A DNA stretch of 64,000 bases, taken from Hoeflea ulvae. Lineage in GTDB: Bacteria; Pseudomonadota; Alphaproteobacteria; Rhizobiales; Rhizobiaceae. Shown one piece after another: positions 41,997 to 51,350 of the stretch. How positions within the stretch are numbered: position 1 is the stretch's first letter; each line of letters opens with the position of its first letter. Both the position numbers and the translations under genes were made by a program. The notes beneath the pieces are model-generated. The model did no database searches. It was not told the DNA's origin and worked only from the letters and a program-made list of their open reading frames with translations. Where the stretch lies: positions 2,859,501-2,923,500 of the forward strand of contig NZ_JAOVZQ010000001.1 of assembly GCF_026619435.1 (NCBI RefSeq). The letters run 5' to 3'.

Positions 41997-43469
41997 CTAT
42001 TTCTTGGTCTGGCTGCCGATGAAATCGCGGACGATGCGGACGATGCCGCGGCCGAGCACTGCGTCGAGTGCGGTGATGAAGGCATCGACATGTTCGCGGC
42101 CGCAGATCAGCGGCGGCTCGAGCCGGATGACATTGCGATTGTATTCGGTGAACGCCACCAGCACATCGTGATCGCGCAGCAATTCGGCGCCGACGAAGCC
42201 CGACAGCGAGCCTTTCAGCTTGTCGTCCAGCAGCCCGACCATCGGCCGCAGCAGGGCCGGAAGCGTCTGGCTGAAATCCTGGAATTCGAGACCGACCATG
42301 AAGCCGCGGCCGCGCACATCCTTGATGATCTGCGGGTATTTCTCCTTGAGCTCGTTGAGCCGTCGGATCAGATAGCCCCCGACCTCCTCGGTATTGCCGA
42401 GCAGATCCTCGTCATACATGACATTGAGGCCCTCGATGGCGGTGACACAGGCCTCGCCAATGCCGCCGAAGGTGGCCTGGGCGTGGATCATCGCGGTTTT
42501 CGGCGTACCATAGGCCTTCATATAGACCTTGCGCGACGCAATCATCGCCGCCATCGCGGTCTTGCCGGCGCCGAGCGACTTGGCCAGCGCCGTCACATCC
42601 GGCTGCACGCCGGTGTGTTCGAAAGCAAAGAAGCAGCCCGAGCGGCCCATGCCGCACTGCACCTCGTCAGCGACCCACAACACGCCATGCTCGTCGCACA
42701 GCAGCCGCAGCTCCTGCCAGAACTCGACCGGCGCCTCGATGATACCGCCGCCGCCCTGGATGGTCTCGAGCACGATGACGCCGATTTCGGGATCGGATTC
42801 AAATGCCAGGCGGATCGCCTCGATGTCGCCGAACGGCACCTTGATGGTGTTGCCGGTGAGCTGGAACTCGCCCCGATAGAGTTCCGAGTCGGTGAGCGAG
42901 AGCACGCCCTTGGTCTTGCCGTGGAAAGAGTTCTCGGCATAGACGATCTTGGGACGCTTCGGCCCGGCGGCGCGTTCGGCCACCTTGATCGCCGCTTCCA
43001 TGGCTTCCGAGCCGGACGAGCCGAGGAACACCATGTCGAGATCGCCCGGCGCGATCGCCGCCAGGTTCTTGGCCAGAGCCGAGGCATACTGGCTCATGAA
43101 GGCGATGGCGATTTCATGCCGATCCTCATCCTGAAAGGCCTTTCGGGCAGCAAGGATGCGCGGGTGGTTGTGGCCGAATGCCAGCGATCCGAAACCGCCG
43201 AAGAAATCCAGGATCTTGCGGCCGTTCTGATCGGTGTAATACATGCCCGAGGCACTCTCGATCTTGACCTTGTGGAAGCCCAGAAGCTTCATGAAATGCA
43301 GCTGTCCGGGATTGATGTGGTCCTTGAACAGATTGGTCATCTCGGCCAGCGACATCGCCTTGGCGTCGGCAACGCTGAGCAGATCCGGACGCGCGGTCGG
43401 GCCCGATTCTGGTGCGGTGGTGGTCATGGGCGGTGCTTCCACTGTAACGCGTGTCGGTGTATCAAGCAT
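41997..43469 (-). CDS. Class III PLP-dependent aminotransferase
   Basis: A 490-residue fold-type I aminotransferase. After an N-terminal extension it shows MKLLGFHKVKIESASGMYYTD, GFGSLAFGHNHPRIL, the PLP-binding GSSGSEAMEAAIKVA, WVADEVQCGMGRSG and LAKSLGAGKTA, whose lysine forms the Schiff base. It is closest in layout to acetylornithine/HpnO-like aminotransferases that act on side-chain amines of larger compounds. ATG 43469 follows GGGGAG. It overlaps the upstream epimerase gene by 8 bases, so its substrate is probably made by that enzyme. Confidence 0.9.
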   Translation of the reverse strand: MLDTPTRVTVEAPPMTTTAPESGPTARPDLLSVADAKAMSLAEMTNLFKDHINPGQLHFMKLLGFHKVKIESASGMYYTDQNGRKILDFFGGFGSLAFGHNHPRILAARKAFQDEDRHEIAIAFMSQYASALAKNLAAIAPGDLDMVFLGSSGSEAMEAAIKVAERAAGPKRPKIVYAENSFHGKTKGVLSLTDSELYRGEFQLTGNTIKVPFGDIEAIRLAFESDPEIGVIVLETIQGGGGIIEAPVEFWQELRLLCDEHGVLWVADEVQCGMGRSGCFFAFEHTGVQPDVTALAKSLGAGKTAMAAMIASRKVYMKAYGTPKTAMIHAQATFGGIGEACVTAIEGLNVMYDEDLLGNTEEVGGYLIRRLNELKEKYPQIIKDVRGRGFMVGLEFQDFSQTLPALLRPMVGLLDDKLKGSLSGFVGAELLRDHDVLVAFTEYNRNVIRLEPPLICGREHVDAFITALDAVLGRGIVRIVRDFIGSQTKK

Positions 43470-44505
43470 GGTTCTGGCTCCCCTGGAACGGTTTATTCGG
43501 CCGGTGCGACCTGTGCGGTGGCAGGTGATCCGCCCCGCACTTTTTGGCGCGATATTCGTCATAAGCGGCGATCAGCATGTCCTCGTCGCGATATTGCGGC
43601 ACCCAGCCGAGTTGGCGCTCGCCCTTGGAAACGTCGAGCACGCAGTTCTCGTCGGCGATCAGATATTGTTCCGGATCCATGATTGGCATGTTGATCAGGT
43701 CGAACAGGTCGAGCGTGCGCTTGACCGCCCAGCCCGGCGTCGGGATCAGGAAGGACTTCGACCCGGCGTGCTTGACCAGATCGCCGAGCAGCTTGCGCAC
43801 CGGCGGCGGGTTGATCGAGCCGAGATTATAGGCCTCGTTCGGCACACCGGCCTTCCAGGCCAGACGGGCAGCCTCGGCGCAATCGAATACCGAGATGAAC
43901 TGGTAGGGATTCCTGCCCGAGCCGATCATCGGCACCGGCAGGTTGGCATCGATCAGCTTGAACAGCTTTTCCAGGATGCCAAGCCGGCCCGGTCCGATGA
44001 TCAGGCGTGGCCGGAACAGCGAGATCGACATGCCGCGGGCGCGCCAGTCAGCGGCCAGAACCTCGGTGTCGAGCTTGGACTGGCCATACTCGCCCAATGG
44101 CGCCACCGGATGGTCCTCGGTCATCGGGAACGTCATCGTGTGACCGTAGATCATGTCGGTGGTGAAATGCACCAGCTTGCTGGCGCCGGCCTTGTCCATG
44201 GCTTCGATGATGTGCCGGGTGCCGTCATAATTGACCGGGTAGAAGAAATCATGACGCTTGGCGCGCACCTGCAGCGGCGAGAGCATCTTGGCCGACAGGT
44301 TGTAGACCATGTCATCGGCCGCAATCGGAACCCGGGCCACCGCGTCCGGATCGGTGACATCGCAGGTGACGAGCGTCGCGTCCTGGTAGAAGGAGCGGTT
44401 GTCGTTGACGATATCTGCGACCACCACGTCCTCGCCTTGGGCGAGCAGGGTCTGGGCGAGATGGCGACCGACAAAACCGTCGCCTCCAAAAATGACGTGT
44501 TTCAT
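43462..44505 (-). CDS. NAD-dependent epimerase/dehydratase (SDR, sugar-type)
   Basis: A 347-residue extended SDR. Cofactor motif GGDGFVGRHLAQTL at the start, VADIVNDNRSFYQDATLVTC, Tyr-x-x-x-Lys in YGQSKLDTEVLA (about residues 136-140), and RPRLIIGPGRLGILEKLFK. The size and layout are those of nucleotide- or lipid-linked sugar epimerases/reductases. It begins with ATG 44505 in a 4-base overlap with the small transporter and ends 8 bases inside the aminotransferase, so all three are tightly coupled. Product unknown. Confidence 0.9.
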   Translation of the reverse strand: MKHVIFGGDGFVGRHLAQTLLAQGEDVVVADIVNDNRSFYQDATLVTCDVTDPDAVARVPIAADDMVYNLSAKMLSPLQVRAKRHDFFYPVNYDGTRHIIEAMDKAGASKLVHFTTDMIYGHTMTFPMTEDHPVAPLGEYGQSKLDTEVLAADWRARGMSISLFRPRLIIGPGRLGILEKLFKLIDANLPVPMIGSGRNPYQFISVFDCAEAARLAWKAGVPNEAYNLGSINPPPVRKLLGDLVKHAGSKSFLIPTPGWAVKRTLDLFDLINMPIMDPEQYLIADENCVLDVSKGERQLGWVPQYRDEDMLIAAYDEYRAKKCGADHLPPHRSHRPNKPFQGSQNHA

Positions 44506-44948
44506 CCCGAAATCTCTCTTGCTGCTACATTTATCTGGGTGGACTGGGCTGTGTCCTGCGCGTCGACCGCGTGGCCGTCGCGGCCCGACTGGGCGATCAG
44601 GACGGTGCCGATGCAGATGAAGGCGATGCCGGCGATGCGCCAGCTGTTGAGGTCTTCCTTGAACAGCACATAGGCGAATATCGCCACGGCCACATAGGCC
44701 AGGCTCAGGAAGGGATAGGCAAAGGAAAGTTCGACCTTGGACAGCACGTAAAGATGCGAGGCCATGGAAATGACGAAAGTCGCCAATCCGGCAAAAACCC
44801 AGGGGTTGAACAAGATCTGGAAGATCCGCGCAATCATCGTGTCTGCGGTGAAGCTGACAGGGCCGAGTGACAGCATGCCTTGCTTGAGCATCAACTGCGC
44901 CGCAGCATTGGTTGCCACGGTGAAGAGAATGAAGACGATGTATTTCAT
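44502..44948 (-). CDS. Small EamA/SMR-type transporter
   Basis: A 148-residue protein with four predicted helices, starting KYIVFILFTVATNAAAQLMLKQGM, then LFNPWVFAGLATFVISMASHLYVLS, SYPFL-like and LSWRIAGIAFICIGTV segments. The size and QxMLKQG motif are typical of small EamA/SMR-family proteins such as the flippase subunits that move modified lipids (as in aminoarabinose systems). First gene of the transporter-epimerase-aminotransferase operon. Substrate is inferred, not shown. Confidence 0.85.
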   Translation of the reverse strand: MKYIVFILFTVATNAAAQLMLKQGMLSLGPVSFTADTMIARIFQILFNPWVFAGLATFVISMASHLYVLSKVELSFAYPFLSLAYVAVAIFAYVLFKEDLNSWRIAGIAFICIGTVLIAQSGRDGHAVDAQDTAQSTQINVAAREISG

Positions 44949-45083
44949 GTCCGGCTCCGTATTGGGATCGGACCTTTTCTAGTCTTATTTCCCAAACAAC
45001 CGGTTCATTCACGCAGTCAATTTTTTATTAAATTGCAACTATTCCCGTTTCGGCACGGGATCGGCACCTGCCGACCGCACCCA

Positions 45084-45956
45084 TCAGCGGCTCAGCAGGA
45101 ACTCGAGCGACTGTTTCCAGTCGGTCATCCGCATCGGGGTGCCGTGAGAGCCGGTCTCAAACAGCACGAACCGCGCCGGATAGTCCGCTGCGGTCTTGCG
45201 CACGGCATCAAACACCGCCTTCTGGTCTTCCCAGTCATAGACCGTATCGAGACTGCCATGGGTGAAGACGATCGGCAATCCGGATTTGACGGCCCGGCTT
45301 CCGGCAAACGCCATGTCGGGGGCGCCGCCCAGCAGGGCCATGCCGGCAAGCCTGTCCACCACGGCCGGATCATTGGCGAGGCTTGAGCAGATGAACGCCC
45401 CCATCGAGGCGCAGGCCAGCACCACCGGCGCCTTGCCGGCCATGATGATCGCCTTGACGTCGCTTGCCCCCTGCGCGTCGAAGCTCTTCACCGTCGGCGT
45501 CATATAGGCGCCGCCATTGAGCACCATCAGGTTCTTGAGCCGGTTGAAATTGCCGCCGAAGGTATAGTCGTTCATGCCGAGCCGCTGGTCGCCGCCACGG
45601 CCATGGACAAAGATCACCGCAAACCGCGCCTTGGAATAATCACCCGTCACCCCGGTCTCGATCTCCCTGCCCCCGACGGCATGCAAGGCCGGCCGGGTCT
45701 GCCGCTTGACCCCGGCGGAGACGTAATTCGAGCGGACCCGCCGTTCCGGTTCGACATCGCGGCTGTGGATATCGCGCTGCTTGTCATAGTCGACCACCAT
45801 GAAGGCGCCGTCCTTCGAGATCGACAGGATGCCGGGATAGGCGAAGAGCTTGTCCTTGTGACCGCGGAGCTCGAGAGAAATGGCCGGTGAGATTGCACAG
45901 ATCAGCACCGCCCCGGCGAGAACAAACGCACTGAGCCGGGGATGAAGGCCGCGCAA
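45084..45956 (-). CDS. Secreted alpha/beta hydrolase
   Basis: A 290-residue protein with a Sec signal (MRGLHPRLSAFVLAGAVLIC). The alpha/beta-hydrolase core shows VIFVHGRGGDQR, nucleophile in VLACASMGAFI (Ser in a CxSxG variant), acid in THGSLDTVYDW and His in ETGSHGTP. It probably acts on an ester or peptide bond in the periplasm. The TTG at 45956 is weakly supported, without a clear ribosome binding site; an internal start cannot be excluded. It is divergent from parE. Confidence 0.8.
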   Translation of the reverse strand: MRGLHPRLSAFVLAGAVLICAISPAISLELRGHKDKLFAYPGILSISKDGAFMVVDYDKQRDIHSRDVEPERRVRSNYVSAGVKRQTRPALHAVGGREIETGVTGDYSKARFAVIFVHGRGGDQRLGMNDYTFGGNFNRLKNLMVLNGGAYMTPTVKSFDAQGASDVKAIIMAGKAPVVLACASMGAFICSSLANDPAVVDRLAGMALLGGAPDMAFAGSRAVKSGLPIVFTHGSLDTVYDWEDQKAVFDAVRKTAADYPARFVLFETGSHGTPMRMTDWKQSLEFLLSR

Positions 45957-46053
45957 AGCCGCAAACCAAATGATACACAGTCGCTTGAACGGACGGATTC
46001 TGGCACACTCCGGGTGATTCGTTTCCCCAATTTACATCAGGCATCACGGCAAT

Positions 46054-48132
46054 ATGGACGATTCCAACGATCTTTTTTCGACAATGGCCTCACCCGTTGC
46101 AGGACCGGCGCCAAAAGCGGAAAACGCGCCACCCAGACAGGCTGCTGCAGCCGCCGCCAAACCGGCGCGTGCGCCGGCTTCCGGCAAGGGCGCGCCAGCC
46201 AGCGGCGATGACTATGACGCCTCGACAATCGAGGTGCTTGAAGGTCTGGAGCCGGTGCGGCGCAGGCCCGGCATGTATATCGGCGGCACCGACGAGCGCG
46301 CCCTGCACCACCTGTTTGCCGAAGTCATCGACAACTCGATGGACGAAGCCGTGGCCGGCCATGCCACATTCATCGAGGTCGAGCTCGATGCCGACGGCTA
46401 TCTGTCGGTCACCGACAATGGCCGCGGCATTCCGGTCGAAAACCATCCGAAATTTCCCGGCAAGTCGACGCTCGAAGTCATCCTGACCGTGCTCCATGCT
46501 GGCGGCAAGTTCGACAGCAAGGTCTATGAAACCTCCGGCGGCCTGCACGGCGTCGGGGTCTCGGTGGTCAATGCGCTGTCGGATGATCTGGTGGTCGAGA
46601 TCGCCCGCAACAAGAAGCTCTACCGCCAGCGTTTTTCGCGCGGCATCCCGCAGGGCGGGCTCGAGGATCTGGGCGACATCCACAACCGGCGCGGCACCAA
46701 GGTCCGGTTTCATCCCGATCCCGATATTTTCGGCGCCGGCGCGCGGTTCGATCCGGGCCGGCTGTGCCGCATGGCGCGCTCGAAGGCCTATCTGTTCGGC
46801 GGTGTCGAGATCCGCTGGTCCTGTGCGCCGTCGCTGGTCGAGGGAACCGAGACGCCCGACAAGGCGGTGTTTCATTTCCCCGGCGGCCTGAAGGACTATC
46901 TCGAGGCGTCGCTGGGCAAGGACTACCGGGTTACCCGCGACATCTTTGCCGGCAAGACCGAGCGGACTGGCGGTCACGGATCGCTGGAATGGGCGGTGAC
47001 CTGGTATGGCGGCGATTCCTCGATCAGCTCCTACTGCAACACCATCCCTACCCCGGACGGCGGCACCCACGAGGCCGGGCTCAGGATTGCCCTGACCAAG
47101 GGCCTCAAGGCCTATGCCGAGCTGACCGGCAACAAGCGCGCATCGGCCATCACCACAGACGACGTGATGATCTCCTCGATCGGCATGCTGTCGGTGTTTG
47201 TCCGCGAGCCGGAATTCGTCGGCCAGACCAAGGACAAGCTCGCCTCCGCCGAAGCCCAGCGGATCGTCGAGAACGCGCTGCGCGACCCCTTTGACCATTT
47301 CCTCGCCGATTCGCCCGCCGAGGCCGACAAATTGCTCGAATGGGTGATTGACCGCGCGGACGAGCGGGTGCGGCGGCGCAAGGAGAAGGAAGTCAACCGC
47401 AAGACGGCCGTGCGCAAGCTGCGGCTTCCGGGCAAATTGTCCGATTGCAGCCAGACCACGGCGGCGGGCGCCGAGCTGTTCATCGTCGAGGGTGATTCCG
47501 CCGGCGGCTCGGCCAAGCAGGCGCGCAACCGGACCAACCAGGCGATCCTGCCGCTGCGCGGCAAGATTCTCAATGTCGCCAGCGCGGGCCGCGAGAAACT
47601 GGGCGCCAACCAGCAGATCGCCGATCTGGTGCAGGCGCTGGGAAGCGGAACCCGGTCAAAATATCGCGACGAGGACCTGCGCTACGAACGCATCATCATC
47701 ATGACCGATGCCGATGTCGACGGCGCGCATATTGCCTCGCTGCTGATCACCTTCTTCTACCAGGAGATGCCGGAGCTGATCCGCAATGGCCATCTCTATT
47801 TGGCGGTGCCGCCACTCTACAAGCTGACCCAGGGCGCAAAGTCACTCTATGCCCGCGATGACGCCCACCGCGTCGAATTGCTGGAAACCGAGTTTACCGG
47901 CCGCGGCAAGGTGGAGATCAACCGGTTCAAGGGACTTGGCGAAATGATGGCCTCGCAGCTCAAGGAGACCACCATGGATCCCTCCAAGCGGACCCTGCTA
48001 AAGGTGGCAATTGATTCCAGCGATCCCGAATCCACACAGGAAGCGGTCGACAATCTGATGGGAACCAAGGCGGATGCCCGCTTCCGCTTCATCCAGGAAC
48101 ACGCGGCATTTGCCGACAATCTGGATATCTGA
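46054..48132 (+). CDS. parE: DNA topoisomerase IV subunit B
   Basis: ATPase subunit of topoisomerase IV, which separates daughter chromosomes with ParC. After a ~50-residue Ala/Pro-rich extension, the GHKL ATPase shows VIDNSMDEAVAG, VTDNGRGIPV and YETSGGLHGVGVSVVNALS; the TOPRIM domain has LFIVEGDSAGGSAKQARN and MTDADVDGAHI. The QTK-loop form and NRTNQAILPLRGKILNV support ParE over GyrB. The 692 residues are a normal length. Confidence 0.95.
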   Translation: MDDSNDLFSTMASPVAGPAPKAENAPPRQAAAAAAKPARAPASGKGAPASGDDYDASTIEVLEGLEPVRRRPGMYIGGTDERALHHLFAEVIDNSMDEAVAGHATFIEVELDADGYLSVTDNGRGIPVENHPKFPGKSTLEVILTVLHAGGKFDSKVYETSGGLHGVGVSVVNALSDDLVVEIARNKKLYRQRFSRGIPQGGLEDLGDIHNRRGTKVRFHPDPDIFGAGARFDPGRLCRMARSKAYLFGGVEIRWSCAPSLVEGTETPDKAVFHFPGGLKDYLEASLGKDYRVTRDIFAGKTERTGGHGSLEWAVTWYGGDSSISSYCNTIPTPDGGTHEAGLRIALTKGLKAYAELTGNKRASAITTDDVMISSIGMLSVFVREPEFVGQTKDKLASAEAQRIVENALRDPFDHFLADSPAEADKLLEWVIDRADERVRRRKEKEVNRKTAVRKLRLPGKLSDCSQTTAAGAELFIVEGDSAGGSAKQARNRTNQAILPLRGKILNVASAGREKLGANQQIADLVQALGSGTRSKYRDEDLRYERIIIMTDADVDGAHIASLLITFFYQEMPELIRNGHLYLAVPPLYKLTQGAKSLYARDDAHRVELLETEFTGRGKVEINRFKGLGEMMASQLKETTMDPSKRTLLKVAIDSSDPESTQEAVDNLMGTKADARFRFIQEHAAFADNLDI

Positions 48133-48301
48133 GCAGCGGTCGCGTTGCGGCTGATTGTTCGGACAAGGCATTCATAGGGCTATGATTTTGCAACAAGTGT
48201 GTCAGGTTGTCAGCGTCACGGGTGCTGCCTCTGATTGCTCCACTGTGTCCGTGTGCGGTTTTTTGAACGTCAGACAGGGAGCGCAACCGAAAGCAGGTCA
48301 C

Positions 48302-48682
48302 ATGAGACAGCAAGCCGCCAGCGTCACCAAACGCCTTATGATCGTTTCCGCCGTCATTTTCATGACGTCCGCTGCCTCCCATGCCGACAATTTCGGCGCC
48401 ATTGCCTTTTCGCAATCCAGCGGCGCCTACGGTACGTCCTATGACTACAGCTCACGTCGCGACGCGGAAAACCGGGCCATGACGGAATGCCGGACGCGGA
48501 GCCGCGGCTGCAAGGTCGCCATCTGGTTCAGGAATGCCTGTGGCGCGGTCGCCACCGGAGCGAATGGCTGGGGCAGTGCCTGGGCCGGAAACCGGCAGCA
48601 GGCGGAACGGGCAGCGAAACAAAACTGCTCCAAACACACCAATGGTTGCCGCACGCTGGCCTGGAGCTGCACGTCACGATAG
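48302..48682 (+). CDS. DUF4189 secreted protein
   Basis: A 126-residue protein with a Sec signal (MRQQAASVTKRLMIVSAVIF, cut near SHA/AD). The mature part is cysteine-bearing with FGAIAFSQSSGAYGTSYDYS, RDAENRAMTECRTRS, AIWFRNACGAVATG and CSKHTNGCRTLAWSC, the spacing typical of DUF4189 proteins, which bind or are fold-related to small cell-wall factors. It lies alone after parE. Confidence 0.85.
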   Translation: MRQQAASVTKRLMIVSAVIFMTSAASHADNFGAIAFSQSSGAYGTSYDYSSRRDAENRAMTECRTRSRGCKVAIWFRNACGAVATGANGWGSAWAGNRQQAERAAKQNCSKHTNGCRTLAWSCTSR

Positions 48683-48692
48683 CTTGACCTGA

Positions 48693-49832
48693 TCAGGCTG
48701 CCTCGGCTGCCAGGGCATGGGCGTAATCGCGCGAGGCCTGGCGGCGCCAGTTCATCTGCAGGGTTTCAACCAGGCGCAACAGCTCGGCCACGGCCGGATT
48801 GCGGGCGGCATCGGCTGCGTGGCGCTGCATCAGTTCCGACGTCACCCGGCCGGTGTCGATGCTCGACTGGTTTTTCGATGCGGCACGCCAGATCAGCGTT
48901 GCGGTGACAAACACCGGCGCCAGGTCGCCTGCCAGTCCGATTGATCGGTAAAGCGCCCGCATCGACGCCTCGCGCCCGTCAATTAATATGCCGCGCACCC
49001 GGCCATCATTCATTCCCGACAGCGAAACCACGGCTGCGGCGAAGAAATCGACATTGCCGGTGCACAGCGCATGGATCAGAAAAGCCGGGGTCAGCCGGCC
49101 TGACATCCGCAAATGTTCAACCAGTGCCGGGATTTCGTCGGAGATGACGGTTTCGGCAAGCCGCAGCGTGGCGCTGATGCAGGCTTCTTCGGTGATTTTC
49201 CGGCCACGGCTGCCGCCAATGGCTGAGCGGACGAACGCCGAACCGGCCAGCGCGATGCCGAGCCGTTCCACCAGAGCCTGGCGAACATCGCAGGGCAGAT
49301 CGGCACGATCAAACAGACGTCCGCGAATTTCGGCTTCGTCGCCAAAGCGCTCGGCAATGCGGCGCAGCGATATGCGGGCAATCGACACATGCGGATTGTC
49401 GAGCATGTCGGCAACGGCCTCGGTCTCGCCAACCTCGGCCAGGGCCGCAGCGACGGACACCGACAGGGATCGCCGGAAGGCGACGAATTGTTGCAGTGAG
49501 GAGCGGCCACTGGCGACGATTTCGATCAGGTCATTGTCAGCCAGCACCGGCGACAGGGCGATGATTCGGCCTGCAACCTCGATCTGGTCGCCAGCCAGCG
49601 CCAGAATAACGCCGCGCGGCGCATGATCGACACCGGCCAGGCCCTCGGCAAGTGCGAGTCGGACTTTTGGAGAAGGGTCTTCCAGCAACAGCGACAGCGC
49701 CGCTTCGGCAGCCTGGCGTTCGGATAAATCCATAGCACCCTGCGCATAAGCGCGGGTCAAAGCCGATGTGGCGCGACACCGTTCGCTTGTGTTCGCCGTT
49801 TCCGACCACTTCAAAAAGGACTTTACAATCAT
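48693..49832 (-). CDS. DUF2336 protein (helical repeat)
   Basis: A 379-residue all-alpha protein. The regular helices with conserved Leu-Ala patterns (SERQAAEAALSLLLEDPSPKV, ALAEVGETEAVADMLDNPHV, RRIAERFGD) suggest a HEAT-like array, as in DUF2336 proteins of alphaproteobacteria, which are often linked to stress or motility control. ATG 49832 is preferred to an upstream ATG at 49859. Function unknown. Confidence 0.8.
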   Translation of the reverse strand: MIVKSFLKWSETANTSERCRATSALTRAYAQGAMDLSERQAAEAALSLLLEDPSPKVRLALAEGLAGVDHAPRGVILALAGDQIEVAGRIIALSPVLADNDLIEIVASGRSSLQQFVAFRRSLSVSVAAALAEVGETEAVADMLDNPHVSIARISLRRIAERFGDEAEIRGRLFDRADLPCDVRQALVERLGIALAGSAFVRSAIGGSRGRKITEEACISATLRLAETVISDEIPALVEHLRMSGRLTPAFLIHALCTGNVDFFAAAVVSLSGMNDGRVRGILIDGREASMRALYRSIGLAGDLAPVFVTATLIWRAASKNQSSIDTGRVTSELMQRHAADAARNPAVAELLRLVETLQMNWRRQASRDYAHALAAEAA

Positions 49833-49993
49833 CTGTACGCAGACCCCACTCGATACCAATGAGGAGAAGCTAGGGCAAAAAGGTTTACGTTCGGTTCACC
49901 ATGCTTGTTAACGTCTTCGAGCCCGGTGCGGCGGTCTTGCGTCGCAGCGGCGAACACGGCATCTATGCAGCCTGACTGCGTGGGGAGGACCAA

Positions 49994-50449
49994 ATGCACG
50001 GCATGTATCTCGAGGAATTCGAACCCGGAGTGGTGATCAGCCACAGCCTCAGGCGCACCGTCACCGAGATGGACAACATGTTGTTTTCCAACATGACGCT
50101 CAATCCGCAGCCGCTGCATATCGACTACGAGTTCTGCAAGACCACCGAATTCGGACAACCGCTGGTCAATTCGCTGTTCACGCTGGGACTGATGATCGGC
50201 ATTTCCGTCAACGACACCACAATCGGCACCACCATCGCCAATCTCGGCATGACCGATGTGACATTTCCCAATCCTTTGTTTCATGGCGACACCGTGCGGG
50301 TGGAGACACGGATCGTCTCCGTTCGCGAATCAAGATCCAAACCTGATCGCGGTATTGTCGAGATGGAGCACCAGGCCTTCAACCAGCATGACAAGCTGGT
50401 TGCCCGTTGCGTCCGCCAGGCGATGATGCGCAAGAGGCCCACACCATGA
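49994..50449 (+). CDS. MaoC-family (R)-enoyl-CoA hydratase-like protein
   Basis: A 151-residue MaoC hot-dog protein. It begins MHGMYLEEFEPGVVISHSLR and has the catalytic region LNPQPLHIDYEFCKTTEFGQPLVNS (Asp and His of the N..H..D site region), then TDVTFPNPLFHGDTVRVETRIV. Such proteins hydrate enoyl-CoA thioesters. The stop overlaps the start of a CitE-like lyase, indicating that both act on the same CoA ester. The substrate is not fixed by sequence alone. Confidence 0.9.
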   Translation: MHGMYLEEFEPGVVISHSLRRTVTEMDNMLFSNMTLNPQPLHIDYEFCKTTEFGQPLVNSLFTLGLMIGISVNDTTIGTTIANLGMTDVTFPNPLFHGDTVRVETRIVSVRESRSKPDRGIVEMEHQAFNQHDKLVARCVRQAMMRKRPTP

Positions 50450-51348
50450 TGCGCTCGATGCTGTTCGTGCCCGGCGATTCGGACCGCAAGATGCGCAAGG
50501 CCAGCGCATGCGGCGCCGATGCGCTGATTCTTGATCTCGAGGATTCGGTGGCCTTGCCGAAAAAGCCCGAGGCCCGGCAGATCGTGGCGCGATTTCTGGC
50601 CGAGGCCCCCAGGGGCGCGGGTGCGCCGAAACTGATCGTTCGGATCAATGCGCTCGACACCGGCCTGACCGGTGACGATCTGGCCGCAGTCATGACCGGC
50701 GCGCCGGATGCAATCCTGCTGCCCAAGGCCGGTTCCGGCGCCGAAATTCAGGAACTCGACGCCCGCATCGGTGTCGAGGAAGCAGATGCTGATCTGCCGG
50801 CCGGACATACGAGAATTCACGCCCTGATGACCGAAACCGCGGCCGGCCTGCTCGCGGCCGGGTCCTTTTCCGGCAAATCCGGACGCCTGTCGGCGCTCGC
50901 CTGGGGGGCGGAGGATCTGGCCGCCGATATCGGCGCCTCCTCCAACCGGAACGAGAACGGCCACTACACCGATGTCTTCCGTCTGGCCCGCAGCATGACC
51001 ATTCTGGCCGCGGCCAATGCCGGGGTGGATGCGATCGACACCGTGTTTACGGATTTCCGCGACATGGAAGGCCTTGATGACGAATGCCGGGCGGCGGTGC
51101 GCGACGGGTTTTCCGGCAAGATGGCAATCCATCCGGATCAGGTCAGCGTCATCAATGCCGCCTTCACGCCGGCACCCGAGGATGTCGACCGCGCTGTCCG
51201 CATCCTGACCCTGTTTTCTGCCGCGGGGCCGGATGCCGGAGTCCTCTCACTGGACGGCAAGATGATCGACAGGCCGCATGTGCGCCAGGCCGAGCGGGTG
51301 GCGCGCCGCGCCGGGCTCGATCCCGACGCCCTGCCCGGCTCCGGTTAG
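50446..51348 (+). CDS. HpcH/HpaI/CitE-type CoA-ester lyase
   Basis: A 300-residue TIM-barrel lyase of the CitE/beta-methylmalyl-CoA class: MLFVPGDSDRKMRKASACGADALILDLEDSVA, KPEARQIV, RINALDTGLTG, LLPKAGSGAEI, ALMTETAAGLL, AWGAEDLAADIGA and GKMAIHPDQV. It begins in a 4-base overlap with the maoC-like gene. The pair resembles the mesaconyl-CoA hydratase and malyl/citramalyl-CoA lyase arrangement, but the exact substrate is an inference. Confidence 0.9.
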   Translation: MMRSMLFVPGDSDRKMRKASACGADALILDLEDSVALPKKPEARQIVARFLAEAPRGAGAPKLIVRINALDTGLTGDDLAAVMTGAPDAILLPKAGSGAEIQELDARIGVEEADADLPAGHTRIHALMTETAAGLLAAGSFSGKSGRLSALAWGAEDLAADIGASSNRNENGHYTDVFRLARSMTILAAANAGVDAIDTVFTDFRDMEGLDDECRAAVRDGFSGKMAIHPDQVSVINAAFTPAPEDVDRAVRILTLFSAAGPDAGVLSLDGKMIDRPHVRQAERVARRAGLDPDALPGSG

Positions 51349-51350
51349 GT

